28,233 nt of DNA from a virus: positions 1 to 28,233 of the IMG/VR virus record IMGVR_UViG_3300035698_000573; one strand, 5' to 3'. This document shows, in pieces, positions 19,915-28,142 of the stretch (its first letter is position 1; each line of letters begins with the position of its first letter). The notes under the pieces were generated by a model. The model worked only from the letters and a program-made list of their open reading frames with translations. It was not told where the DNA came from and did no database searches. Made by a program: the position numbers and the translations under genes.

Positions 19915-22656
19915 TTAATTCCTTGGCAAAGTTTTCTGAACGTCAACAAAATCATAGATCATTGAGAAGGTAAGATCCACCACATCTGATCCACTCATGG
20001 TTGTCCTGCGAATATATTGATCAGCAGTTTCAGGTAAATACCCTCTGCTTCCACCAGTATTTCGTCCAGCATTGCCATACGAGCTATCTGTAAGGAAAAG
20101 TGGATTGAAATTCAAATTATTTCCACCCATTCCATCTATTAGATCTTGAATCTCATCCATTCGTCTTTCGTAATCTTTTCCATCATCTTCTAGTTCACCC
20201 TGCATTTCATTAATATCACCTGCAACGTAACCAGAATAACCATTTGCAATAGCATTACCCAAACCAAGAATACCTTCTGCACTAAAGATCTTGGTTCCAC
20301 TAACCCCAGCAGACAGAGCAAATCCTGCAATAGCTGCAAATACTGCACCCCATTTCTCACCAAATAGAGCAGTACCAACCAAACTCAAAACCTGAGAAAT
20401 AATAATAGATGCAATGTAGTTAGCAACTACACCTGCTACTAGCGCAGCCGTACCTGTTAAGCCCAGAGCAGAGCCAACGGCTAGGTTCCCTCCAAGGATA
20501 CCACCCCCTCCTGCAAATGCTCCCGGAGAGACAATCACTGCAATAATAATCACAGCAATTACCAACAAGATCTTAAAGATTCCTTTTTGATACCATTTCT
20601 GTTTAGTTACTTCGTAAGAGTTAAACAAAATCAAAGAATTAGCCGTACACATTTGGGTATAATCAACAATGCTCATTTCAGACATTGTTGGGTAATGAAG
20701 TGGAAGTACAAATCCAGATTCATCTGGATCTTCCAAAGCTTCAGTTGAATTAATAGAAACAGACTTTCCACCATAGATAAAGTTCTGATGGTTCATACCC
20801 CATACAGTCATACGACGATAAGTCGTAGGAGTAACTTGCCAAAAAATGTACATAGATTTAACGGACTTATCTAGCATCCTAGAAATCAATCCATCTCCAC
20901 CTTCACCACTTTCGTTATATTCAATACGTTCTTCCCAATCCACATTAGGTCCAGCAACCAAATAAAGATCATCTACTTTTGGTGCATCAATAACTCCTGC
21001 TCCGGGATCCGTATTATAGGTTCCTTCAAACTGTTCAGTTTCAGCATGAATCCATGACAGACGGATATCAAAACCAAGATTACCCTCAACTAGTCTAATT
21101 GTATTCAAAGATGGAATTTTTACACCATTGGGAAGAGGAGGTCTTGGTAGAATATCTCCCATTAAACCAAGTTTTGGAGATGATACCCATACATCAAATG
21201 CAGCAAGTTCATCTTCATAATCAGCAATTGCTACATTCAAATCAGACATAGCAGTACCAGATCCACCGGACTGAAATGGAATAAGCTTTTCAAAGAATTT
21301 GTAGATGTACTTTCGACATGCCATATCTTTGACATTCAAAGAACATCCAAACATCAAATATGCATAATCAATATCTTCAATAGATTCATTGTCTTCAACA
21401 GTTTCAATTAGCTTATTAAAGCTCTTTCCTTGAAAGCCTCTACGATAAGCTTTCTTCATATCATTTCGAAGATCATCATATTGTTCTTCAAACATCGACA
21501 CGTTGTTAAGTCGAATTGGCATGAATGGAAAAAACTCTTGGAATCCTGAAGCATCTACAGAAGAAACCAAAGCATCTAATACAGCATTACCTGTACCTAC
21601 TTCATAAATGAAAATCTTCTCATTTCCATACAGAGCACCTGTATAGATTGCTTGAGTATCATATTCTGTAGTCCAGCTTTCAACAACTTGCTCACCAGTA
21701 GTTGTTGAGGTTTCAGTTCTGATAACCCCACCACCAAGTGGTATTTCAACAACCACAATATCTTCATATCCAGTACCAACAGTATCTGTATTTATAATAG
21801 TCCAGATTTGTTTTTCACCTTCAATAGATATACCAGTTTGAGCAACAAAGACTTCTCTTTCGTATGTTGCTTCATCCGTACTTAATTCACCTGCAACATC
21901 TGCATCTACCTCATCTTCAATCAGTTCATCAGGATCACCATTATTGTAGCTATGAATGGTTGTTCTGGTTCTCTGAAGAGTCACAGAGGTGAATGATGTA
22001 GAAGAATCAGTTTCTGTAAATTCACTCAAATCTGGAAGTGATGTCACACCAGTTGTAGGAGTTCCTTCTACTACAGCATCTTCACTGTTTGGTAGAAACT
22101 CAATGTATTTAGCAACAATGTATCTCTTACTAGGAGAATACACTGGAGCTACATTATTTTCCCAAGTGAAGAAATCATTGTTAGGAAATTCCACACTGAA
22201 CATATTGGTTGCAGGATCATATTCTCCCAACCAATTTTCACCTTCTCTGGTTGGATAATTTTCATAAATCCATCTCTGCAACCAAGGTTCAAAATCTCCA
22301 TCATTTACTTCCGCACTGTATGCGGTTAATTCTAAGCCCGCTGGAGCAGGGGGTACAGCAGATGGAGGGATCTGTGCCGCAATTACAGCAGCATCCACCT
22401 TGACGCTATTTGTAATCGTTGTGGTAGGCATCCCCGGAAGATTGACTCTATCGCAATATCTGAAGAATTGCTTTTGCTTCATCCCCGGTCCATTGAAATA
22501 GCTCTTGGTAATATCATCAGCCAACGATGGATTGTTAGCAATGATTGAACCAAAGAGAGTACCTTTCAAAAAATTAGGACGATCATCTTCATCCCCAGCC
22601 ATATTATATACGGTTGAGGATACTGTAATGATCTTCTTTGACGAGAAAAGTCCCAT
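19915..22656 (-). CDS. Large structural/ejection protein with membrane-type segment (913 aa)
   Basis: This is a probable virion protein; the exact family is not recognised. It starts M-G-L-F-S-S-K-K-I-I-T-V-S-S-T-V-Y-N-M-A-G-D. Residues 1-680 are mixed beta/alpha with acidic linkers and no enzyme motif. Residues about 692-790 are strongly hydrophobic and Gly/Ala-rich (ILLVIAVIIIAVIVSPGAFA, then several ALGLTG/AALVAGVV-like segments), enough for several membrane-spanning helices. Residues 800-913 are polar again. Such a segment in a phage structural protein suggests membrane contact during DNA ejection. Only 2 bases separate it from the upstream coiled-coil gene. The ribosome-binding site is GGAAG (7 bases from ATG), with AAGG directly against the ATG. 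Confidence 0.6.
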   Translation of the reverse strand: MGLFSSKKIITVSSTVYNMAGDEDDRPNFLKGTLFGSIIANNPSLADDITKSYFNGPGMKQKQFFRYCDRVNLPGMPTTTITNSVKVDAAVIAAQIPPSAVPPAPAGLELTAYSAEVNDGDFEPWLQRWIYENYPTREGENWLGEYDPATNMFSVEFPNNDFFTWENNVAPVYSPSKRYIVAKYIEFLPNSEDAVVEGTPTTGVTSLPDLSEFTETDSSTSFTSVTLQRTRTTIHSYNNGDPDELIEDEVDADVAGELSTDEATYEREVFVAQTGISIEGEKQIWTIINTDTVGTGYEDIVVVEIPLGGGVIRTETSTTTGEQVVESWTTEYDTQAIYTGALYGNEKIFIYEVGTGNAVLDALVSSVDASGFQEFFPFMPIRLNNVSMFEEQYDDLRNDMKKAYRRGFQGKSFNKLIETVEDNESIEDIDYAYLMFGCSLNVKDMACRKYIYKFFEKLIPFQSGGSGTAMSDLNVAIADYEDELAAFDVWVSSPKLGLMGDILPRPPLPNGVKIPSLNTIRLVEGNLGFDIRLSWIHAETEQFEGTYNTDPGAGVIDAPKVDDLYLVAGPNVDWEERIEYNESGEGGDGLISRMLDKSVKSMYIFWQVTPTTYRRMTVWGMNHQNFIYGGKSVSINSTEALEDPDESGFVLPLHYPTMSEMSIVDYTQMCTANSLILFNSYEVTKQKWYQKGIFKILLVIAVIIIAVIVSPGAFAGGGGILGGNLAVGSALGLTGTAALVAGVVANYIASIIISQVLSLVGTALFGEKWGAVFAAIAGFALSAGVSGTKIFSAEGILGLGNAIANGYSGYVAGDINEMQGELEDDGKDYERRMDEIQDLIDGMGGNNLNFNPLFLTDSSYGNAGRNTGGSRGYLPETADQYIRRTTMSGSDVVDLTFSMIYDFVDVQKTLPRN

Positions 22657-22658
22657 CC

Positions 22659-24017
22659 TTAACTTCCAAGATTGTTGTTTAAACGAACCGCAGAAATCAC
22701 CTCATTGATCTCATTGTTAGTCAACTGCGTAGGAGCAGTCAGACCTTCATCCAGAGTCTTCTGAGTAATCCAACCATCCAAGAACATCTTAGCAGTTTTA
22801 TGTTGAGCATCCTTAATGAAGGAATCAATCTGTTGAGTATACAGATCTTTCTGTTTCCCAATAGAACCAACAACAGTACCACCATCAGTTCTAGTATCCA
22901 AAGTCTTAGCTCTTTCAGCTTCACCTTGTTCACTAGTCAGATGTACTTGTTCCTGAAGGAGCGTCAACTGAGTTGGAAGTGTGTTATCCAGATTGTAATC
23001 TTTAATATCTGCATCGACACTAAGATTACGTTTCTGCAAAGCAACAACACCACTGATTGGCGTCAAACCATCAGTACGAGTTTCCAACGTATTAGCACGC
23101 TGAGTTTCAATCTGCTCTTGAATAAGAGTAGTTTCAGCAGGCTGACGATGGTTAAGAATATGCTGTTGTTGTGCCAGTTCCACAGGTTGAATAAACTGAT
23201 TCTGGAATTCTGCCAACGAAGCTTGAACAGGAATAACTCTATCCCGCTGAAGTTTTTGCAGATCTTCTTCAATAGGCTGAAGAACTCTATTCTGGAATTC
23301 AGCAATAGCAGCTTGTGCAGGAAGAATTCTATCTACCTGTACTTCATTCATAGCAACAGTTGAAGGCATCACAGCAGTACGTTCATAATGCGTAATCGCC
23401 AGATCAGCAGGTTGCTGATAATTACGCTGGAACTGTTTAATAGCAACTTCAGCCGTAACCGAATCATGATTAGCTTCTTCAGTAGCGATTTGCATCTTAG
23501 TCAAACCATACTGAGCAGCAGTCAAATTCAATTGGAAGTTAGCATTAGCAGCTTCAATCTTGGTTCTTTCCAGATTAATCAAAGCTTCGGTTGCTTGAAT
23601 TTCTGCAATACGAGCTTGCATTTGTGCAGTAACAGCAGCCCATTTTGCTTGGTCCTTTTGCAAAACAAAGCCTACGGCTTGTGCCATTACTTGATTAGAT
23701 ACAGCCGTATAAACCTCAGCATACTGAGTTCCAGTAATACGATTTCCCTTAAACTCACGTTCAAGGTGTTTATCCATAGCTTGCATAAATACGTCAAAAG
23801 CACCCACACCTTCTAGAGTACCTTTACCTTCAGTAACTCCTGCAATTGTTGCAGGGTTAATAATCGAATAAAGTTCACTAGAATTATCTGGAGTAAAGCT
23901 GTATTTTGCATCACTAAAGTCTGGCGACGGAGGTATATTTACCCCCGCCGTCAATGCGGTGAACAACGAATTCGCCAAGGTAGACGAGTTATCTGTGTTT
24001 TCAAATTTTGCAGACAT
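22659..24017 (-). CDS. Coiled-coil virion protein with 15-residue proline repeat (452 aa)
   Basis: This 452-residue protein is rich in Gln, Glu and Ala and almost wholly helical from residue 90. Prolines at 203, 218, 233, 248, 263, 278 and 293 are exactly 15 apart, with repeats such as P-A-Q-A-A-I-A-E-F-Q-N-R-V-L-Q. Two later segments, near 300-325 and 362-390 (T-L-[ED]-T-R-T-D-G), repeat with a 62-residue spacing. No enzyme motif was seen. Context between the capsid gene and the ejection-type genes points to a tail, neck or internal fibrous protein, in the place of N4 gp54 (recalled). The start is supported by AGAAGGTGA 7-8 bases before ATG 24017. Confidence 0.6.
   Translation of the reverse strand: MSAKFENTDNSSTLANSLFTALTAGVNIPPSPDFSDAKYSFTPDNSSELYSIINPATIAGVTEGKGTLEGVGAFDVFMQAMDKHLEREFKGNRITGTQYAEVYTAVSNQVMAQAVGFVLQKDQAKWAAVTAQMQARIAEIQATEALINLERTKIEAANANFQLNLTAAQYGLTKMQIATEEANHDSVTAEVAIKQFQRNYQQPADLAITHYERTAVMPSTVAMNEVQVDRILPAQAAIAEFQNRVLQPIEEDLQKLQRDRVIPVQASLAEFQNQFIQPVELAQQQHILNHRQPAETTLIQEQIETQRANTLETRTDGLTPISGVVALQKRNLSVDADIKDYNLDNTLPTQLTLLQEQVHLTSEQGEAERAKTLDTRTDGGTVVGSIGKQKDLYTQQIDSFIKDAQHKTAKMFLDGWITQKTLDEGLTAPTQLTNNEINEVISAVRLNNNLGS
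23139..23411 (-). repeat. Protein-level tandem repeat of 15 residues (45 bases)
   Basis: Seven proline codons (AGG on the + strand reading or synonymous) occur every 45 bases, encoding P203 to P293 of the coiled-coil protein. The repeats are diverged in DNA and are kept at protein level. Confidence 0.8.
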
Positions 24018-24059
24018 ATTTGTTCACCTTCTTATGGAGTTATTCTCGATATAGCGAAT

Positions 24060-24785
24060 TTATTCCGCTACGTCGAGAGCACCTCTTGCTTTCTGATCAT
24101 TACCCAAAGAAACGAGTTCTTGTTCAGTAAGCTCAGGGAGATATTCAATAGAGAATTTCTTCATCTGAACAGTACGATATTGTTTCACACCAAAACTCGA
24201 ACCTTTCTGTTTGATTTCCTTACGCATGTTGTAAGTTTCACCTTTCAGAGCATTCAGCAGAATCTCTGGAACATGATACCCAACTTCGTTTTCTTGCCCA
24301 TAGGGAATATATTTGGAAACCTTACCAGTGTATTTATTATACACAGTCTTAATGGCACCCGGTACAGCAGCGTCATTAGGATCAAGGTTAGCAATTCTAA
24401 CACGATGCAGACGCATTGCTTTAGATCGAACAATAGCACGTCTTTCAACTTCAGTAAGTTTAGGATCACGAGGATTCAGTTCTGCAAGAGCAGTACGAGG
24501 AAGATCCATAATGTTCTTCTTTTTCTTACTTGGTTGAGGAGCTTCTTTTGGTTCCGATTGTTTAGCTTTCAGAGCAAGCATTACCGGATCATCTTTATCA
24601 ATATCATCATCTTCAGGACCATCATCTAGTTCTTCTAGGATGTTTTTCTGAAGAGTCTCTACACTGGTATTACCAGAAAATTTAACACCACTCATTGTGG
24701 CAACTTGACGAAGCAGTTCTTTATCACCTGTTTCCTTGGTCAGAGTCACAAGTTCTGCAATACTTTTGTTTTCAAGATCATCCAT
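24060..24785 (-). CDS. Structural protein with SAP/HeH-like N-terminal motif (241 aa)
   Basis: Start chosen at ATG 24785 because AAAAAGGAAAC lies just upstream; an in-frame ATG at 24830 lacks proper spacing. Residues 1-55 (L-E-N-K-S-I-A-E-L-V...S-G-V-K-F-S-G-N-T-S-V-E-T-L-Q-K-N-I-L-E-E-L) resemble helix-extension-helix SAP-type motifs. Residues 56-95 are an acidic then Lys-rich linker. Residues 100-241 are a basic domain of unknown type. It follows the capsid gene, with a terminator between them, in the place of N4 gp55 (recalled). The basic domain and SAP-like motif suggest contact with DNA or head proteins, but this is not shown. Confidence 0.55.
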   Translation of the reverse strand: MDDLENKSIAELVTLTKETGDKELLRQVATMSGVKFSGNTSVETLQKNILEELDDGPEDDDIDKDDPVMLALKAKQSEPKEAPQPSKKKKNIMDLPRTALAELNPRDPKLTEVERRAIVRSKAMRLHRVRIANLDPNDAAVPGAIKTVYNKYTGKVSKYIPYGQENEVGYHVPEILLNALKGETYNMRKEIKQKGSSFGVKQYRTVQMKKFSIEYLPELTEQELVSLGNDQKARGALDVAE

Positions 24786-24858
24786 TGGGAGTTTCCTTTT
24801 TGTTTCACCATGGTGTCGTTCGCTTAACATACCCTAAAAGGTAATACAATAAATAGAA

Positions 24859-24880
24859 AAGGGCGACCGAAGCCGCCCTT
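24859..24880 (-). terminator. Intrinsic terminator after the major capsid gene
   Basis: On the - strand, AAGGGCGGC and GGTCGCCCTT form a 9-bp stem (one G-U pair) with a UUCG loop, followed by TTTCTATTTATT. It lies 22 bases after the capsid stop and before the next virion gene, so it probably lowers transcription into downstream genes rather than ending the operon. Confidence 0.85.
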
Positions 24881-24902
24881 ATCTTTTTTATAAGTAAATT
24901 GA

Positions 24903-26345
24903 TTACTCAGGAATTGGCGAGTAAGCAACTGCGATACGCTCACCACGAAGTTTGATAAACCCGTAGAAGAACTTAATCGAAGAGAAGCCAATCTTACCGT
25001 AAGGATCAGTCCGGTCAGCAGTTTCTTCACCGGGCTTTTTCACGATAATACGGAACTTCTGCTTACCTTGACCACCCATGCCTTGCAGACCAATGGTTGC
25101 AAAAGCCTGATCACCAACAACGAGCAGCGGAGCAACGTCATAGCGACCACCAGTTGCCTGATAACCACCATTCGAAGCCTCTGCATCGCCAACACCCTGC
25201 CAACGCATCATCTGCGGAACAACCACGATACGAAGATGAGCAGTCGGAATTGCACCAACTTCACCATTCATAATGGTTGCAGCATCAGCATATTTCTCAA
25301 CTGGAACAAAGTCATCCCAATCAGAGATCATGATCTGAAGCTCAGAACCAATGTAAGCAATACGCGAAGCACTGATCACACGAGTATCCGTCATACGGCT
25401 ACCTTTGATGATCGTGGTTTTCTTTGGCGTTCTGTTATCGTCAAGAGTGACGGACAGACGCTTCAGATCACCAACAGTCAGCAGGTCAACCGAACTAGAG
25501 TTACCGGAGATTTCAGCAACCGAAGTTGCTACACCGGGGAACACTTTGACATCAGCAGCAGCCAGAAGGTCAGCTTGCAGAAGATCTTCGTTGATTTCGT
25601 TTGCACCAGCAAGCATCTCACGGGACAGGTGCCCATAAAGATCCGAGTCAGTATCAAACATCAGCGAATCCTCAGTCCACTCCATGAAGAAGCCATACTC
25701 AGAGATTTCACCTTTCCGTTCCAGACGGGTAAAGCCAACGCGGTTAACACGTCCACCTTGTTCCGTCAGGGTAGGCATCTTCGAAAGAATCGTACCAACG
25801 TCACGCGAACCACCATACAGAGCACCAGCGTTCTGCATCTTCACACCACCAACAGCAGTGATCACAGCATCTGCATCGGTTTCATCAGCATAGTGAGCCG
25901 AATTAGCCGTAACAGTGATGTTAGCAAAACCAGTACCAGCCGAACCATCAGCACCAGCAGTTGCGATAGTTACCGCAGTACCAGTAGCCGAAGATACGTT
26001 ATCATTAATGGCAGCAGCAGCGGCAACTTTAGAACCGTTTGCAACTACCAGAATGGTCGAAGGGAAGACCACCGTATAAGTACCAGTGACTCGTGCAGCG
26101 CCCAGAGCGTCAATACCTTGGTCATTGACGTTCAGTTCATCCAGCAGCGGGACATAGTAATACACTCGCAGTTCCTTGCCGTAATGTTTCGGCATGGATT
26201 TTGCATCAGCCAGTGGCGAGAAATACATATCTTCAGCAGCATCAATCAGGGACTTACGATCCCAATAGTGAGTGTTAAACTGAGGGCCAACAGTAGACTG
26301 ATTGCCAGCCTCGTTAACCTTCGGAGCGTTATAAATCTGAGCCAT
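24903..26345 (-). CDS. Major capsid protein, N4-gp56 family
   Basis: This 480-residue protein forms the phage head. Typical N4-gp56 features are the N-terminal T-H-Y-W-D-R-K-S-L and M-P-K-H-Y-G-K near 50, I-S-E-Y-G-F-F-M-E-W-T-E-D-S-L-M-F at 214-230, the helical H-L-S-R-E-M...N-E-D-L-L-Q-A-D-L at 239-260, and a C-terminal D-P-Y-G-K-I-G-F-S-S-I-K-F-F-Y-G-F. Residues about 86-168 are a Gly/Ala/Ser/Thr-rich beta-type insert that could be a surface domain. Codon choice is clearly richer in G/C-ending codons than in the flanking genes, as expected for the most highly made protein. The start is set by AAAGGAAAA 6-8 bases before ATG 26345. A strong terminator follows. No protease-type prodomain was seen. 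Confidence 0.9.
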   Translation of the reverse strand: MAQIYNAPKVNEAGNQSTVGPQFNTHYWDRKSLIDAAEDMYFSPLADAKSMPKHYGKELRVYYYVPLLDELNVNDQGIDALGAARVTGTYTVVFPSTILVVANGSKVAAAAAINDNVSSATGTAVTIATAGADGSAGTGFANITVTANSAHYADETDADAVITAVGGVKMQNAGALYGGSRDVGTILSKMPTLTEQGGRVNRVGFTRLERKGEISEYGFFMEWTEDSLMFDTDSDLYGHLSREMLAGANEINEDLLQADLLAAADVKVFPGVATSVAEISGNSSSVDLLTVGDLKRLSVTLDDNRTPKKTTIIKGSRMTDTRVISASRIAYIGSELQIMISDWDDFVPVEKYADAATIMNGEVGAIPTAHLRIVVVPQMMRWQGVGDAEASNGGYQATGGRYDVAPLLVVGDQAFATIGLQGMGGQGKQKFRIIVKKPGEETADRTDPYGKIGFSSIKFFYGFIKLRGERIAVAYSPIPE

Positions 26346-26373
26346 GGTATTTTCCTTTCAGTGTCTCAGTGTT

Positions 26374-27708
26374 TCATTCGGGAGGAGCCATCTTAAGGAA
26401 TTCCTCGTCCGACAGTTTATCAAAGTCAGGAGTTGTTGGTGTATTACCAGAACTCTGCTTTGAAAGAGGTGTCGAAGAAAGATGTTGATTGGTCTCAGGC
26501 TTCTTCACACCCGTAGACTTCCTTGCTCCCGAAGCTAGAGGTTGATTCTGAGTTTGGCCCGTATTCAACGGAGCCATGGAATTACCATTAGGAGCGGGGT
26601 TATTTGTGGGAACATTAAATACACCAGCATTCTTCATTGCTTCACCAACTTGGTCAAACGCTTGAAGGAAAGGTACTTCGATTAGATAACCGAGACCCTT
26701 CTGATAATTCAGTTCCTCAACTACCTTATCGTAAACACCACTCGCTTTCATCTCTTGGAGATTGCCTAGAATACTAGGATTCTCCCTCAATTTAGCTTTA
26801 GACTTTTTATCCCAATCCTTATGAATATGCGAAACCAGAGCCTGTCCTTCAGGAGTAGTTAGAGCATTATCCAAAGCATCACGGAAATCATGGTCTTGTG
26901 GATTACCTTGGTAGTTAGGAGCCTGATAACCTGTTTCTTTTTCAATATCAAGATCCATTGGATCTATTTTGTGACTTTTTAACAACTGAACAATTGCTTC
27001 TTTATTTCCTTTAGACAAATCAATTAGGAAATTAAGCTTATTAGGGTCATCCAATCCCTGATCATTAAGCATTCTATTCAGTGCTTTCATCGGTTTAATT
27101 TCTTGCATCCGACGAGAATAATTAACACCTTGCTGCATAAGACGAATTGCGTCTTCTGGAGAACGAACAGAAAAGTCTTTTCCATCTGCTTTAAATGGAG
27201 TGGTCACAGCTTTATAGAAACCAATTGCATTATCAATTGCAGCGGTATCCATATCTTCAGGCAGTTTATAATAACCTGCTTTAGCTGGAGTTTCTTTTCC
27301 AGTTTTTACAGGTTCTTTTTCAACGGCTTTCTCCCCTTCTTTTTGGGGGTCTGTAACGGGCTGTTTGTTCTCATCGGACTCCCCTTCTTTAACTGGAGGA
27401 GTTCCTTTTTCTGACATTGGGTCTGGGTTGCCAGAGACAATCTTTTCGTCTTCCTCATCTTCATCGGTGCTGGTATCAGACTGATCCCCGGCAGGGTCAG
27501 ACTCACTATTGTCATCAGGTGACTTAGTGCTGTTAAAATCTTCGTCAGAAAGATTTTCTTCTTGGGGTTTTTGTTCAACATGAGATGCCTCACTTGTAAG
27601 TGAACTTTGACCTTCCGGTACATTACCCGAATAATCATTTTCAGAAAGCTTGAGGAAATCCTCATCACTCATGTTTTCAAAATCTTGACGTGTTTGCGGA
27701 TTTGCCAT
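26374..27708 (-). CDS. Acidic scaffold-like protein (444 aa)
   Basis: This 444-residue protein lies directly upstream of the capsid gene, the usual place of a scaffold. Residues 1-140 are very acidic and low in complexity (Asp, Glu, Ser, Pro, Lys); 140-350 are helical; 355-425 are Asn/Pro/Ser-rich. The same 13-residue motif, D-F-[ED]-[NK]-[ML]-S-D-E-[DE]-F-L-K-[LM], occurs at 9-21 and at 428-440, with a partial copy L-S-D-E-D-F at 53-58. Short terminal motifs often dock scaffolds onto capsid or portal, so I infer scaffold function; this is the place of N4 gp57 (recalled). GGAGA precedes ATG 27708 by 8-9 bases. Confidence 0.65.
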   Translation of the reverse strand: MANPQTRQDFENMSDEDFLKLSENDYSGNVPEGQSSLTSEASHVEQKPQEENLSDEDFNSTKSPDDNSESDPAGDQSDTSTDEDEEDEKIVSGNPDPMSEKGTPPVKEGESDENKQPVTDPQKEGEKAVEKEPVKTGKETPAKAGYYKLPEDMDTAAIDNAIGFYKAVTTPFKADGKDFSVRSPEDAIRLMQQGVNYSRRMQEIKPMKALNRMLNDQGLDDPNKLNFLIDLSKGNKEAIVQLLKSHKIDPMDLDIEKETGYQAPNYQGNPQDHDFRDALDNALTTPEGQALVSHIHKDWDKKSKAKLRENPSILGNLQEMKASGVYDKVVEELNYQKGLGYLIEVPFLQAFDQVGEAMKNAGVFNVPTNNPAPNGNSMAPLNTGQTQNQPLASGARKSTGVKKPETNQHLSSTPLSKQSSGNTPTTPDFDKLSDEEFLKMAPPE

Positions 27709-27748
27709 GATAAAATCTCCATCATTGGGCTACAGTAAATAGAATTGA

Positions 27749-27772
27749 AGGCTGGGAATTATTCCCCAGCCT
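27749..27772 (-). terminator. Possible weak terminator or attenuator after the 127-aa gene
   Basis: On the - strand AGGCTGGG (27772-27765) pairs with CCCAGCCT (27756-27749) around an 8-base loop that contains the stop codon, and is followed by TCAATTCTATTTAC. The U-tract is broken, so partial termination or mRNA protection is as likely as full termination. Confidence 0.5.
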
Positions 27773-28142
27773 CATTTTTAATTGCTTCATCTCTTGCTTC
27801 TTCAAGAGCAGCCATTTCAATTTCAGCGAAATGACCCTGCTCAATATGCATTTTCAGATAGTTTCTGAAATTACCAATTGATTTGAGTTCTTGAACACAA
27901 CCTTCAAATGCACTTCCTGCCAAACGACCAGAAGCCATGAGATCAGCCAAGCGATTAGGTTCATTCTGGAAGTAACCTTCCATAACCAAAGACTTAAAGT
28001 CTTCATTAGAAGCCAACCTACGTGCTGAATTAGCACGATCAATAATACCTTGGTAATGCTCTTGTGCTTCCTGATATTGTTCTACAGTCAGTTCAATTTC
28101 ATCAGCGATTTCTTCACCCATAGAGGCATTGTATAGATCCAT
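27759..28142 (-). CDS. Small helical virion-region protein (127 aa)
   Basis: No family recognised. It is a soluble, acidic, fully helical protein (E-L-T-V-E-Q-Y-Q-E-A-Q-E-H-Y near the N-terminus, E-M-A-A-L-E-E-A-R-D-E-A near the C-terminus) without enzyme motifs or membrane segments. It lies just upstream of the scaffold-like gene, in the place of N4 gp58 between portal and scaffold (recalled). ATG 28142 has GGAGA 8 bases upstream. A head-assembly role is likely from position only. Confidence 0.45.
   Translation of the reverse strand: MDLYNASMGEEIADEIELTVEQYQEAQEHYQGIIDRANSARRLASNEDFKSLVMEGYFQNEPNRLADLMASGRLAGSAFEGCVQELKSIGNFRNYLKMHIEQGHFAEIEMAALEEARDEAIKNEAGE

Noticed and set aside
23139-23411. 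45-base periodicity as a CRISPR-like array
   Set aside because: The units are diverged in DNA and in frame with a coding protein repeat; there are no constant repeats and spacers.
24806-24815. Palindrome CACCATGGTG as an operator
   Set aside because: A single 10-base palindrome is expected by chance in this length, and nothing else supports it.
24786-24858. ATG start at 24830 and a promoter after the capsid terminator
   Set aside because: AGGG is too close to that ATG. Only a partial -10-like TATGTT was seen, without a good -35 at proper spacing.
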